DNA from: DSWT01 sp035415725
GTDB lineage: Bacteria; Chloroflexota; Anaerolineae; B4-G1; SLSP01
DNA: 64,000 bases
Direction of reading: 5' to 3'
Assembly (NCBI GenBank): GCA_035415725.1
Contig: DAOOGN010000008.1
Coordinates: 6,102-70,101, forward strand
Below are positions 8,957 to 16,762 of the stretch, in pieces. Numbering within the stretch: position 1 is the first letter of the stretch; the number at the start of each line of letters is the position of its first letter. Position numbers and translations under genes: made by a program. The notes below the pieces were generated by a model. The model was not told the DNA's origin. It did no database searches and saw nothing but the letters and a program-made list of their open reading frames with translations.

Positions 8957-9102
8957 AAAGTCTCCTTGAAAAGTCGGATCGTCGCTAGTCGAGAGGTATC
9001 GAAAATTTGCCCATCGCCACCCATGCCGCAGCCCTGCCCAGGCAGACGGTAAACAACGTCGCCGTCAAAATAGGCAGTTCGAGCGACTGGATTTTCTGTC
9101 AT
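8938..9102 (-). CDS. Possible 54-aa hypothetical protein
   Basis: A short frame beginning MTENPVARTAYFDGDVVY and ending in LFKETLWTQRL fills most of the gap between rdgB and the phosphodiesterase. It overlaps the start of the latter by 19 bases. The overlap and tight spacing would fit an operon member, but there is no clear ribosome site and I recognise no family. It may be an open but untranslated spacer. Confidence 0.3.
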   Translation of the reverse strand: MTENPVARTAYFDGDVVYRLPGQGCGMGGDGQIFDTSRLATIRLFKETLWTQRL

Positions 9103-9121
9103 ATCGTTTTCACAATGAGTT

Positions 9122-9727
9122 TTATGCTTTCGGTCGGGCCTCGCGTTCCAAAATCGGACGCAGCGCCTGCGCCGCGCGGGCGCGGTGGCTAAGGCGGTTT
9201 TTCTCCTCCTGCGGAAGTTCCGCCATCGCGCAACCGCGCTCCGGTATGTAGAAGACCGGATCGTAGCCGAAGCCCCCTTCCCCACGCGGCTCGAAGCCGA
9301 TCACGCCTTCGCAGACGCCTTCGGTGAGGAATTCCCGCGTGCCCGCACCCTCCGGCAGCACGAGCGCCGCGATGCAGCGGAAGCGCGCGCCGCGCCGCTC
9401 TGCAGGGACGCCGTCCAACGCCTTGAGCAATGCCCGGTAGCGTACCTCGTCCGCACCGAGGTGATATCGCGCGGAACGCACCCCCGGCGCGCCGTTGAGG
9501 GCATCCACTTCCAGCCCGGAATCGTCGGCCAGCGTGGGCAGCCCGGAAGCCGCCGCGAGCGTCCGCGCTTTGAGCAGCGCATTCTCCGTATAGGTCTCGC
9601 CGGTCTCTTCGATGTCGCCACTCAAGCCTAAGTCATCGGGCAGCAGTAACTCCACGTCCAACCCATCCAACAAGGCCCGCCACTCCCGGCGCTTTCCTCG
9701 ATTGTGTGTTGCTAACAATAGCCGCAT
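9122..9727 (-). CDS. rdgB: XTP/dITP diphosphatase (RdgB/HAM1 family)
   Basis: A 201-aa house-cleaning enzyme that hydrolyses dITP, XTP and ITP to monophosphates. The N-terminal MRLLLATHNRGKRREW carries the family SHN/THNxxK motif. The catalytic ETGETYTENALLKA and LADDSGLEVDALNGAPGVRSAR blocks are intact. The C-terminal FGYDPVFYIPERG and SHRARA (SHR) complete the pattern. The ATG at 9727 is preceded by GGAGGAG. A longer open frame upstream of that start only translates intergenic repeats. It sits between a small frame and the YprB-like gene on the same strand. Confidence 0.93.
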   Translation of the reverse strand: MRLLLATHNRGKRREWRALLDGLDVELLLPDDLGLSGDIEETGETYTENALLKARTLAAASGLPTLADDSGLEVDALNGAPGVRSARYHLGADEVRYRALLKALDGVPAERRGARFRCIAALVLPEGAGTREFLTEGVCEGVIGFEPRGEGGFGYDPVFYIPERGCAMAELPQEEKNRLSHRARAAQALRPILEREARPKA

Positions 9728-9787
9728 AACTCCTCCGGGGAGAGAGTGAGAAATTAGAAATGAGGAATGAGAACTCGCCGATTCGCC

Positions 9788-9883
9788 GATTCTTTCATTC
9801 GTTGATTCTTTCATTCGCTGATTCTTTCATTCGCTGATTCTTTCATTCGCTGATTCTTTCATTCGCTGATTCTTCCGTTCGCC
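9788..9883. repeat. Tandem 16-bp repeat (GATTCTTTCATTCGCT), six copies
   Basis: Six head-to-tail 16-bp units of GATTCTTTCATTCGCT, the first and last slightly diverged (CGTT and CCGTTCGCC ends). They lie between rdgB and the YprB-like gene and supply the last codons and stop of the latter. The same words in either orientation recur near 3645, 7590, 22077 and 23980, always at gene edges. Confidence 0.9.
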
Positions 9884-11120
9884 CATTCGCCAGCTTGCGT
9901 TCCAGACGGTCTCTGCGATGCCAGAGTTCGGCCAGCAATTCCGCCCGCTTGAGGTTTTGGGGATGGCGCGCGGCGCGGCGCAGGGCAGCATCGGTCGCAG
10001 AGAGCGCCGCGGGCAGATCGCCGGCCGTCCATTCGTAGTACTTGGCGCACTCCACCAAAGGCTCGACGGCCAGCGGATGACAGTTCGCCCACGTATCCCA
10101 CAACGCGAATGCCCGTTCCCACGCGCCGCAGCGTTTGTGACGCAGCGCCATCTCGCACCAGAGACGCGCGGCGGTATTCTCATCCAGCGTCCCGGTCTCC
10201 TGCAAAAGCGCCTGTTCCCATGCCTTAAACGCCTCAGCCTCGCGTCCGGCGTGGTCGAAGACGCGCCCCACGCCTGCCCACTCGCCCGGCGCGAGCGCCA
10301 TTTGTTCTGGCGACGTGACCATACGGGTTACATGAACGAGCAGCGAAACCAGGCTCAGCACATCGATGCGGTTGTGATAGAAGACCCGCGCCATGGCGGC
10401 GGGGTTGCCGCTATCGAGGTATTGCCGGTAGAGCCAGGGGATCAGTGCCGAGTCGACGTCCGCTTCAGTGCGCTGCACGTGCAGAATCTCAGTCTCCAGC
10501 ACGCCCAGGCGTCGGGATTCCAGGTGATCGCGCCAGAGCTGTCGCGCCACAGTGAGCAGGTCCAGATGCGGCAGCGCTCGCCAGCGGGGGGCCATCCGAT
10601 TCAGGATGAAGCGCGTTTCCAGCAACGGGAGATCGAAGCCGGCGCCGTTGAAACTCACCAGGCCGGTTACGCCCGCCAGCACATCCGCAATGTAGTGCAT
10701 CGCCGCCGGTTCTTCATCGGGACTGCGCAGAAAAACCAGATGCAGCGTCAACGCCGGGTTCTCCCACACGCCGATGCCGGTGAGGAAGACCAGCGTTCCT
10801 GCACCGCCCGCCAGCCCGGTCGTTTCCGTATCGAGGAAAGCGGGGTGCACGCCCAGAGTCGGCACGCCGAAAAGCGCCAATCCTGCGGCAGGAAGACACT
10901 CTACCTCACCGAGCGTATAACGTCCGTGAGGATGAAATGCCGGATACATCCGCTTCTCCACCCATACCGGACCGTGCGCCGTCGCTATTTCCGCGCCGGG
11001 CAAGGCGGAACTCGCCTGCCACGACGGTTCGACTGAAGCCGAGGGAGGTAAAGATTGTAGCGCCTTTAGCCCCTTCACCACGCCCAACTGTCTTAGCTGT
11101 TTGCTGAGTCTATCGTCCAT
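9843..11120 (-). CDS. YprB-type ribonuclease-H-like (DEDD) exonuclease domain protein
   Basis: A 425-aa protein with an RNase H-like 3'-5' exonuclease domain. FLDTETTGLAGGAGTL carries the DE motif at about residue 95. SFNGAGFDLPLLETRF gives the second Asp block, and YHNRIDVLSLV the final Asp. The YprB family matches this spacing. The C-terminal third is helical with TPR-like periodicity (WEQALLQETGTLDEN, MALRHKRCGAWERAFALW). The last few residues (ESANERISE) are translated from the tandem 16-bp repeats, so the original C-terminus was probably replaced when the repeats expanded. No good ribosome site at the start. The nucleic-acid substrate is unknown. Confidence 0.82.
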   Translation of the reverse strand: MDDRLSKQLRQLGVVKGLKALQSLPPSASVEPSWQASSALPGAEIATAHGPVWVEKRMYPAFHPHGRYTLGEVECLPAAGLALFGVPTLGVHPAFLDTETTGLAGGAGTLVFLTGIGVWENPALTLHLVFLRSPDEEPAAMHYIADVLAGVTGLVSFNGAGFDLPLLETRFILNRMAPRWRALPHLDLLTVARQLWRDHLESRRLGVLETEILHVQRTEADVDSALIPWLYRQYLDSGNPAAMARVFYHNRIDVLSLVSLLVHVTRMVTSPEQMALAPGEWAGVGRVFDHAGREAEAFKAWEQALLQETGTLDENTAARLWCEMALRHKRCGAWERAFALWDTWANCHPLAVEPLVECAKYYEWTAGDLPAALSATDAALRRAARHPQNLKRAELLAELWHRRDRLERKLANGRTEESANERISE

Positions 11121-11234
11121 CGCAGAACATCATACAACACAAAATTGTCATCCCTCGTCGCTACGCTCCTCGGGATCCCGTTCTCCGTCACCCCAAACCC
11201 CATTTTCTACGCAACCTTGCTGTACGAAAACAAG

Positions 11235-11265
11235 ATTCCGCACGGAGCGCCGCTCCGTGCGGAAT
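11235..11265. terminator. Strong hairpin just past murA
   Basis: A perfect 14-bp inverted repeat (ATTCCGCACGGAGC, 3-nt loop GCC, GCTCCGTGCGGAAT) lies 6 bases beyond the murA stop on the minus strand. It has no proper T-tract. It may stop transcription or protect the 3' end. The flanking GGAATGACAG wording suggests it belongs to a dispersed palindrome family. Confidence 0.5.
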
Positions 11266-11270
11266 GACAG

Positions 11271-12569
11271 TTAGGAACCCACTTGCCGACGCTCGATGCA
11301 GGCACCGAGGGGGCGGAGTTTCTCTTCGATGCGCTCGTAGCCGCGGTCGATCTGGCGGATGTTGAAGATTGTGCTGGTGCCGTCGGCGGCGAGGGCCGCG
11401 ATGAGCAGCGCCATACCCGCGCGGATGTCGGGGCTTTCCATTTCATCGCCATGCAGACGCGACGGGCCGTAGACCAGCGCGCGGTGCGGATCGCACAGAA
11501 CAATGCGCGCGCCCATGGGGATGAGCTTGTCGACGAAGAAGAGGCGGCTCTCGAACATCTTCTCGTGGAAGATGATCACGCCGTCGCACTGCGTCGCCAG
11601 GACGAGGGCGATGCTCATCAGGTCGGCGGGGAACGCCGGCCACGGCTGATCGGCAATCGAGGGGATCGCGCCGCCCATGTCGGGGACAATTTTCAAGGAT
11701 TGCTCCGCCGGCACAAAGATGTCGTCGCCGCGCATCTCCACGGTGACGCCTAACCGCTCCAGGTGTAGCAACGTCATCCGCAGGTGTTGCGGCACGGCAT
11801 TGCGGATGAGCAATGCGCCGCGCGTCGCCGCCGCCAGCGCTATGTAACTGCCGACTTCGATGTGGTCAGAACCGATGGTGAAGTCCACGCCGTGCAGACG
11901 CTCCACACCGTCGATGACGAGGGTATTCGTGCCGACGCCGTTGATTTTCGCCCCCATCGCATTGAGCATGGTGCAGAGGTCCTGGACGTGCGGCTCGGAA
12001 GCGACGTTGCGCAGGATAGTCGTCCCTTTGGCGAGAACGGCAGCCATCACCGCGTTTTCCGTGCCGGTGACGCTGGCCTCATCGAGCAAAATGTCGGCGC
12101 CGGTAAGGTGATCGGCCTTGAGGACAAAACTGCCGTCGACGACATCCACGTCCGCGCCGAGTTCTCTGAAGGCCATAAAGTGCGTGTCCACCCGGCGGCG
12201 TCCGATCATGTCGCCGCCCGGCGCGGGGAGAGAGAGGTCGCACAGACGCGCCAGGAGCGGCCCGGCAATCGTGATGGAGCCGCGAATGGCGCGGAACAAC
12301 TCACGATCTACGTCGTTTGACGGCATGCAGACCTGCTGAGCTTGCAATTCCCAGGTCTTGGCGTCCAGTCGATTGATGCGCACACCGAGGAGGTGGAGCA
12401 ATTCCACCATCACCTCCACGTCGCGGATGGCCGGGAGGTTACGTAAAATCACCGGCTCATCCGTCAGCAAAGAAGCTGCCAATGTCGGCAAAGCGGCATT
12501 TTTGTTGCCGCTCGGAGAAATTTCCCCCCGCAGGGGAACGCCACCTTGAATGACAAAACAGTGATTCAT
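11271..12569 (-). CDS. murA: UDP-N-acetylglucosamine 1-carboxyvinyltransferase (MurA), Cys-to-Asp variant
   Basis: A 432-aa EPSP-synthase-fold enzyme that transfers enolpyruvate from PEP to UDP-GlcNAc, the first committed peptidoglycan step. SGNKNAALP carries the catalytic Lys-Asn pair at 23-24. The active-site loop reads PAPGGDMIGRRRVD: Asp120 replaces the usual catalytic Cys (C115 in E. coli). FPADLMSIALVLA carries the general-base Asp, and FESRLFFVDKL matches the late conserved motif. Full length, start at ATG 12569 preceded by GGAGGAG. By analogy with Asp-type MurA of mycobacteria and chlamydiae it should be intrinsically resistant to fosfomycin. Confidence 0.94.
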   Translation of the reverse strand: MNHCFVIQGGVPLRGEISPSGNKNAALPTLAASLLTDEPVILRNLPAIRDVEVMVELLHLLGVRINRLDAKTWELQAQQVCMPSNDVDRELFRAIRGSITIAGPLLARLCDLSLPAPGGDMIGRRRVDTHFMAFRELGADVDVVDGSFVLKADHLTGADILLDEASVTGTENAVMAAVLAKGTTILRNVASEPHVQDLCTMLNAMGAKINGVGTNTLVIDGVERLHGVDFTIGSDHIEVGSYIALAAATRGALLIRNAVPQHLRMTLLHLERLGVTVEMRGDDIFVPAEQSLKIVPDMGGAIPSIADQPWPAFPADLMSIALVLATQCDGVIIFHEKMFESRLFFVDKLIPMGARIVLCDPHRALVYGPSRLHGDEMESPDIRAGMALLIAALAADGTSTIFNIRQIDRGYERIEEKLRPLGACIERRQVGS

Positions 12570-12681
12570 CAATAGCTCCTCCTGAAAATAGCCCCAGAGC
12601 ACCCAGAGTTCACAGAGAAAAACTCAAATTCCTTGTGTCCGCAGTCTTTGTATCCTACACCCGTCGTCATTCACCAGGGGG

Positions 12682-13509
12682 TCAGCGCAGTGCGATTTCG
12701 ACGGCGGCACCGATGGTGAGGCCCAACGTCTGCGCGCCGCGCCCGCGGTTGACGGCGAGTTCAAGCAATCCCTCACTGCCGACGAGGGCCAACGCTTCGC
12801 CCGGCGACACGTCACCGTAGGTGCGGCGGACGGGGCCGAGGTCGCGCCCGCCGACGAGGACATGCACGCGCGACGCATGGATGATGCCCGCCGGCGCATC
12901 GCCAAACGCCGGGTCGAGGGACAACAAGCTGCCATTCCACACCAGCCGTCCGATGCTGGTGATGACGTTGCCAAAATGATCGATGTAGATCACCTCACCG
13001 GCGATGGCGGAATCGGTTATGGTGAGGAGCGGCGTGGGCAAGCGTAACGGATCGGTCACTGCCGGGCCGAAGTCGTTCAGGGGAACGCCACGCGCCAGAT
13101 GCGCTGCTGCCGGGGAGAAAACGTCGCGCCCGTGAAAGGTGCTGCTGACCGCCGCGTTGCGGTAAGCAGGATTCGTCAGTTCGACGATCATAGCAGGCGG
13201 AGCGGCCTCCCAGACGTAGGAGAAGATGCCGTTATCCGGCCCCACGAGCGTCCCCCACGGCGTCCGCGCCGCGATTGGCCGTCGCGCCGTTCCTACGCCG
13301 GGGTCGACGACGACGATGTGGATGCTATGCGGCGGGAAGTACGGCAGCGCCGTCCACAGCACATAGGCCGCACTGCGCACGTCCTGCGGCGGAATCTCCT
13401 GCGTAATGTCGATGCAGGGCACATCCGGCGCAATCCCCGCGATTACGCCTTTCATCGTGCCGACGTAGCCGTCACGGGTGCCAAAATCGGTGGTGATGGT
13501 GATGAGCAT
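12682..13509 (-). CDS. S-adenosylmethionine hydrolase / DUF62 family (SAM hydroxide adenosyltransferase)
   Basis: A 275-aa protein of the DUF62 family, related to chlorinase/fluorinase (SalL/FlA). Characterised microbial members hydrolyse SAM to adenosine and methionine. The N-terminal ITITTDFGTRDGYVG contains the SAM-binding Asp. VVDPGVGTARRPIA, LVGPDNGIFSYV and FHGRDVFSPAAAHLA (Asp/Arg/His) are the family blocks, and IYIDHFGNVITSI holds the Asn that binds the adenosine. Full length. I start at ATG 13509, because the upstream open frame only translates tandem repeats. It is divergent from the SDR gene. Confidence 0.9.
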   Translation of the reverse strand: MLITITTDFGTRDGYVGTMKGVIAGIAPDVPCIDITQEIPPQDVRSAAYVLWTALPYFPPHSIHIVVVDPGVGTARRPIAARTPWGTLVGPDNGIFSYVWEAAPPAMIVELTNPAYRNAAVSSTFHGRDVFSPAAAHLARGVPLNDFGPAVTDPLRLPTPLLTITDSAIAGEVIYIDHFGNVITSIGRLVWNGSLLSLDPAFGDAPAGIIHASRVHVLVGGRDLGPVRRTYGDVSPGEALALVGSEGLLELAVNRGRGAQTLGLTIGAAVEIALR

Positions 13510-13527
13510 CGTTATTATCCCTGCATG

Positions 13528-13589
13528 GAGTACAGAGTACAGAGTACGAAGTATGAAGTATGAAGTATGAAGTATGAAGTATGAAGTAA
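13528..13589. repeat. Tandem 7-bp repeat (AGTATGA)
   Basis: GAGTACA-type words followed by five or six copies of AGTATGA, in the divergent 321-bp gap between the DUF62 gene and the SDR gene. This is another member of the short word-repeat class seen at many gene borders here. The rest of the gap holds a promoter for the SDR gene (13764-13792). Confidence 0.85.
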
Positions 13590-13763
13590 GGAAGATGAAT
13601 TTCCCTACTCCATACTCCTGCATTTTATCCCGGGCCAATCCACGCCGCCTGTTTCTCGGCGTGCAAGTCGCCGCCTGCAACAAGATGTTCAACATGCTAA
13701 CACAAATTCCCATGCCTCCAAATCGCCATCAAGGCGCAGCGTAGCGCCGAGGGTCCCGCCAAT

Positions 13764-13792
13764 TTGACAAAACTACTTTCTGCGCCCATAAT
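13764..13792 (+). promoter_or_regulatory. Sigma-70-like promoter for the SDR gene
   Basis: TTGACA at 13764-13769, a 17-bp spacer, and CATAAT at 13787-13792. This is close to consensus and lies 39 bases before the SDR start codon. The expected transcript start is about 13799. Confidence 0.65.
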
Positions 13793-13830
13793 CAGGCTAA
13801 TCCTATTTCACATCATGTCCTGGAGGCTCT

Positions 13831-14868
13831 ATGAAAATTCTTGTCACCGGTGGCATCGGCCACGTGGGGCGGCCGACTGTAGCACGATTGTTGGCGCATG
13901 GTCATGAGGTCCGCATCCTTGACCGCAGCGCCGGGGCCGACATCACGGCGGAAGCAGCGGCAGAGGTTCGCGGGGCGGAATATCGCCAGGTCGATATCAG
14001 GGATTACGCAGCATTGCGCCCGCACTTCACAGGCATGGAGGCGGTGGTGCATCTGGCCGCCATTCCCGCCCCGATTCCCGGCAAGGACGCCGAGATTTTC
14101 AGCATCAACGGCGGTGGATCGTTTAACGTCTACCAGGCCGCAGCAGAGGCCGGCATCAAGCGCGTCGTCTGCGCCAGCTCGATCAACGCTTTGGGCAACG
14201 GCTTCGGCGTCCGCGAGATCGAGATCCGCTATTTCCCTATTGACGAGGATCATCCCGGGTGGACCAGCGATGTATACTCGTTCTCCAAGCAAATTTTGGA
14301 GGAGATTGCCGCCTATTTCTGGCGGCGGGCAGGCCTCTCCAGCGCATGCCTGCGCTTTCCCTGGGTTTATTCACACCGGTGGTTTGAGTCGGAACGTTCC
14401 GTGGAATTCCACACGTTTTTCCGGGCCGCTTATGATAGCCTGATGGCCCTGCCTGAAGCGGAACGCCCGGCGCAGGTGCAACAGACGCTCGTCAAGCTCC
14501 GCGAGTTACGCGCGCAGCACGAGCGCGGGGAAATCGCGGGCGAGGCGATGATGACGGCGATGCGCAACATCCCCTACGCCATTCTGACGTTCGGGCGCAG
14601 CGATTTCTGGACGATGCTCGATGCACGCGACGCAGCACAGGCCATCGAGAAAGCTGTGCTGGCCGACTTCAGCGGCAGTCATCCACTGTGGATTGTGGGC
14701 AGTCACAACTCGACGGGGTTACCGACGCGCGAGCTGGCCGCCTTGATGTATCCCGATGTGCAGACATGGACGCGGCCCGTCGCCGGCAGTGAGTCGCTTG
14801 TCAGCATTGACAAGGCTCGTGCGCTCATCGGCTTTGAGCCAGAATATACGCTCCATGCGGAGGATTGA
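13831..14868 (+). CDS. NAD-dependent epimerase/dehydratase (extended SDR)
   Basis: A 345-aa Rossmann enzyme of the extended short-chain dehydrogenase/reductase family, typically acting on nucleotide sugars. The cofactor motif VTGGIGHVGRPT is at residues 5-16. VVHLAAIP is the following conserved strand. CASSINALG supplies the catalytic Ser, and YSFSK (Tyr-x3-Lys) the catalytic pair at about 149. It has a long insert around residues 190-240 (EAERPAQVQQTLVKLRELR) not usual in the family. GGAGG precedes the ATG, and a good promoter lies upstream. The gene stands alone, so the substrate is not evident. Confidence 0.85.
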   Translation: MKILVTGGIGHVGRPTVARLLAHGHEVRILDRSAGADITAEAAAEVRGAEYRQVDIRDYAALRPHFTGMEAVVHLAAIPAPIPGKDAEIFSINGGGSFNVYQAAAEAGIKRVVCASSINALGNGFGVREIEIRYFPIDEDHPGWTSDVYSFSKQILEEIAAYFWRRAGLSSACLRFPWVYSHRWFESERSVEFHTFFRAAYDSLMALPEAERPAQVQQTLVKLRELRAQHERGEIAGEAMMTAMRNIPYAILTFGRSDFWTMLDARDAAQAIEKAVLADFSGSHPLWIVGSHNSTGLPTRELAALMYPDVQTWTRPVAGSESLVSIDKARALIGFEPEYTLHAED

Positions 14869-15138
14869 GGGAGGTATGTTTCAAATGAGTTCCAATCCCT
14901 TGTGGGTGTGCTTTGGGCTTGAAACGGGCACAAGAAACGGACCCAAGGCTCTGGACTTGAAACGGGCATAAGGCCCTAGACTACCATTAAAATGAAGTAG
15001 CTATTCAGCCGCCCTTGCCAGGTGGCAAACGGGACTTTGGGGAGGGTGCATAATAGGTTGCCCCTTCGGCCATCGGCGCTGACCCTCTCATCCTCCAACC
15101 CCCTTCTCCCCCGCAAGCGGGGAAGAAGGGGGCGGAAG

Positions 15139-15177
15139 AGGGGTGTGGCGGGCGGCTTCGCCGCCCGCCACACCCCT
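15139..15177. repeat. Perfect 18-bp-stem hairpin
   Basis: The left arm AGGGGTGTGGCGGGCGGC, a TTC loop and the exact complement form a very stable hairpin. Imperfect purine-rich inverted repeats flank it (CCCCCTTCTCCCC region before, CCCCCTTCCC region after). There is no T-tract. It looks like a dispersed palindromic element rather than a gene-specific terminator. Confidence 0.8.
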
Positions 15178-15283
15178 ACAAAAATCCCCCTTCCCTGGGG
15201 GGAAGGGGGCAGGGGGGAGGGGATTATAGAAACACGAATATCTCGTCATACAAAAGTACCTGGCATACCAAAGTCTACGCCAA

Positions 15284-15337
15284 ACCTGGCAGAGGGAATA
15301 CGTGGCTTCGTCAGGTTTACTAGCCTGAATAGATACG
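15284..15337. repeat. 54-bp repeat, copy A
   Basis: It runs from ACCTGGC to AGATACG. An inverted copy at 63947-64000 differs at only three positions. It lies directly upstream of the DUF2905 gene. Function unknown; it may be the end of a longer dispersed element or a conserved regulatory block. Confidence 0.85.
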
Positions 15338-15364
15338 AAATGAATACACCCGGGGGAGTGTTGG

Positions 15365-15607
15365 ATGAGTCTCGTAGGTCGTTGGTTAATGGTGATCGGT
15401 TTAGGCATTGCCGCACTGGGCGTGCTGCTGTTCCTTATAGGGAAGCTGCCGTTCTGGCAGTGGTTCGGCAAGCTGCCCGGTGACATCCGCTATCAAAGCC
15501 CGGACGGCAGAGTGTCGTGTTTGGTGCCTATCGTCAGCTCGATTCTGCTCAGTATTCTGTTGACTATCATTCTTAACCTAGTCCTGCGCCTGATCAGTCG
15601 TCGTTAA
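15365..15607 (+). CDS. DUF2905 small membrane protein
   Basis: An 80-aa protein with two membrane segments: residues 6-25 (LMVIGLGIAALGVLLFLIGK) and about 52-74 (LVPIVSSILLSILLTIILNL). Between them is the conserved KLPGDIRYQ loop that marks DUF2905. The family has no known function. GGGGGAG lies about 7 bases before the ATG. It sits alone ahead of the MBL-fold gene. Confidence 0.88.
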   Translation: MSLVGRWLMVIGLGIAALGVLLFLIGKLPFWQWFGKLPGDIRYQSPDGRVSCLVPIVSSILLSILLTIILNLVLRLISRR

Positions 15608-15712
15608 GGGTGAATACTGTATGTTATAAAGGGATTTTTCCTCCTCTTCCCCAGCAGAGTGGGAAGGGGGGGATGAGGTCGGCAACTTGCAACTATGCTT
15701 TAGGAGGAACCA

Positions 15713-16330
15713 ATGAATGCACAAGAATTTGTCAAACGCTTGCACTGGTTGGGTCACGACAGCTTTCGGCTGGACGGCCCGCCGGTCATCTACTTTGACC
15801 CGTGGAAACTGAAGGGCGCACAACCTATAGCCGATCTGGTGTTGGTTAGCCACCAGCACAGTGATCACTGTTCACCCAATGACGTGCGCAAAATCAGCGG
15901 GCCGAGTACAGTGGTCATTGCCAGTCCCCTGGCGGCGGAGGCGCTGCCCGGCGCGAAGGTGATGCGTCCCGGCGACAGCTTGTCCGTCGCCGGCGTCGAG
16001 GTCGAGGCTGTCCCCGCGTACAACATCACCAAGTTCCGCGCGCCCGGTGTGCCTTTTCATCCCCGGAAAGAGGAGCACGTCGGCTACATCGTCACCGTGG
16101 ACGGGGTGCGTATCTACTTCGCCGGGGATACCGACCACATCCCGGAGATGGCAAACTTCAAGTGCGACATCGCCTTGTTGCCGGTGAGCGGAACATACGT
16201 GATGACGGTAGAGGAGGCGGTCGCCGCGGCCCGCGAGATCAAAGCAGAGATTACCCTGCCGATGCACTATGGGGCCGGGATCGGCGGCGTCAACGATGGA
16301 CAACGTTTCACGGAACTGCTGAAAAAATGA
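15713..16330 (+). CDS. MBL-fold metallo-hydrolase (UPF0173/UlaG-like)
   Basis: A 205-aa beta-lactamase-fold metal hydrolase. The metal motif VSHQHSDHCSP (HxHxDH) is at about residue 47. IYFAGDTDHIPEM gives the bridging Asp, and TLPMHYG the late His. It matches the compact UlaG-like branch, of which few members are characterised. AGGAGG sits 7 bases before the ATG. It is 36 bp upstream of a response regulator, but a functional link is not clear. Confidence 0.87.
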   Translation: MNAQEFVKRLHWLGHDSFRLDGPPVIYFDPWKLKGAQPIADLVLVSHQHSDHCSPNDVRKISGPSTVVIASPLAAEALPGAKVMRPGDSLSVAGVEVEAVPAYNITKFRAPGVPFHPRKEEHVGYIVTVDGVRIYFAGDTDHIPEMANFKCDIALLPVSGTYVMTVEEAVAAAREIKAEITLPMHYGAGIGGVNDGQRFTELLKK

Positions 16331-16366
16331 GATTCTCTGGGACTGTGTGGGGTAAGGAGGGAACGG

Positions 16367-16750
16367 ATGGTCAAGGTCCTTTATGTTGAGGATGAACCCT
16401 TACAGCGGGAATTGGTCAATCAATTGCTTCAGTTGGCAGGCATCGAAATCCAACTGGCGGAAAGTGGGTTGGAGGGCGTCGAGAAGGCACGTCAGTGGGA
16501 GCCCGATGTGATTTTGATGGACATTCGCATGCCAGGGTTAAACGGCTTTGACACCATCGAACAGATCCGCCAGATTCCCTCCGTCGCCGACACGCCGGTA
16601 GTCGTTCTTTCGGCATGGGCAACGGCACAGCATACCGCGCGGGCAAGAGCGTTAGGCGTTGAATGGTACATCACCAAACCGTTTAACCTGGACGACCTGG
16701 TCAGCACTATCATGGATGCGTATGCAGCCCGGGCTGACAGCAAACACTAA
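16367..16750 (+). CDS. Single-domain response regulator (receiver)
   Basis: A 127-aa CheY-like receiver without an output domain. The acidic pocket is LYVEDEPLQRE, the phosphorylated Asp is in VILMDIRMPGLNG (about residue 51), the switch Ser in VVVLSAWA, and the conserved Lys in YITKPFNL. AAGGAGGG precedes the ATG. The histidine kinase gene begins 12 bases after its stop, so the two form a two-component pair. With no DNA-binding domain it probably passes the signal by protein contact. Confidence 0.93.
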   Translation: MVKVLYVEDEPLQRELVNQLLQLAGIEIQLAESGLEGVEKARQWEPDVILMDIRMPGLNGFDTIEQIRQIPSVADTPVVVLSAWATAQHTARARALGVEWYITKPFNLDDLVSTIMDAYAARADSKH

Positions 16751-16762
16751 CCCCAAAGTCCA

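Larger units (their letters stand above)
14869..15364. other. Gene-free stretch rich in repeats
   Basis: A 496-bp gap without credible genes. It has two copies of CTTGAAACGGGCA (about 14919 and 14957), polypyrimidine/polypurine mirror stretches around 15100-15130 and 15185-15225, a long perfect hairpin (15139-15177), and a 54-bp repeat (15284-15337) whose inverted copy ends the window. The promoter of the DUF2905 gene should lie in its last 100 bases. Confidence 0.7.

Noticed and set aside
9788..9883. Tandem repeats as a CRISPR array
   Set aside because: Units are directly adjacent 16-bp copies with no unique spacers and no cas genes in the window.
14878..14971. Short frame after the SDR gene (about 14878-14971)
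   Set aside because: It translates the CTTGAAACGGGCA direct repeats and has no protein-like pattern.
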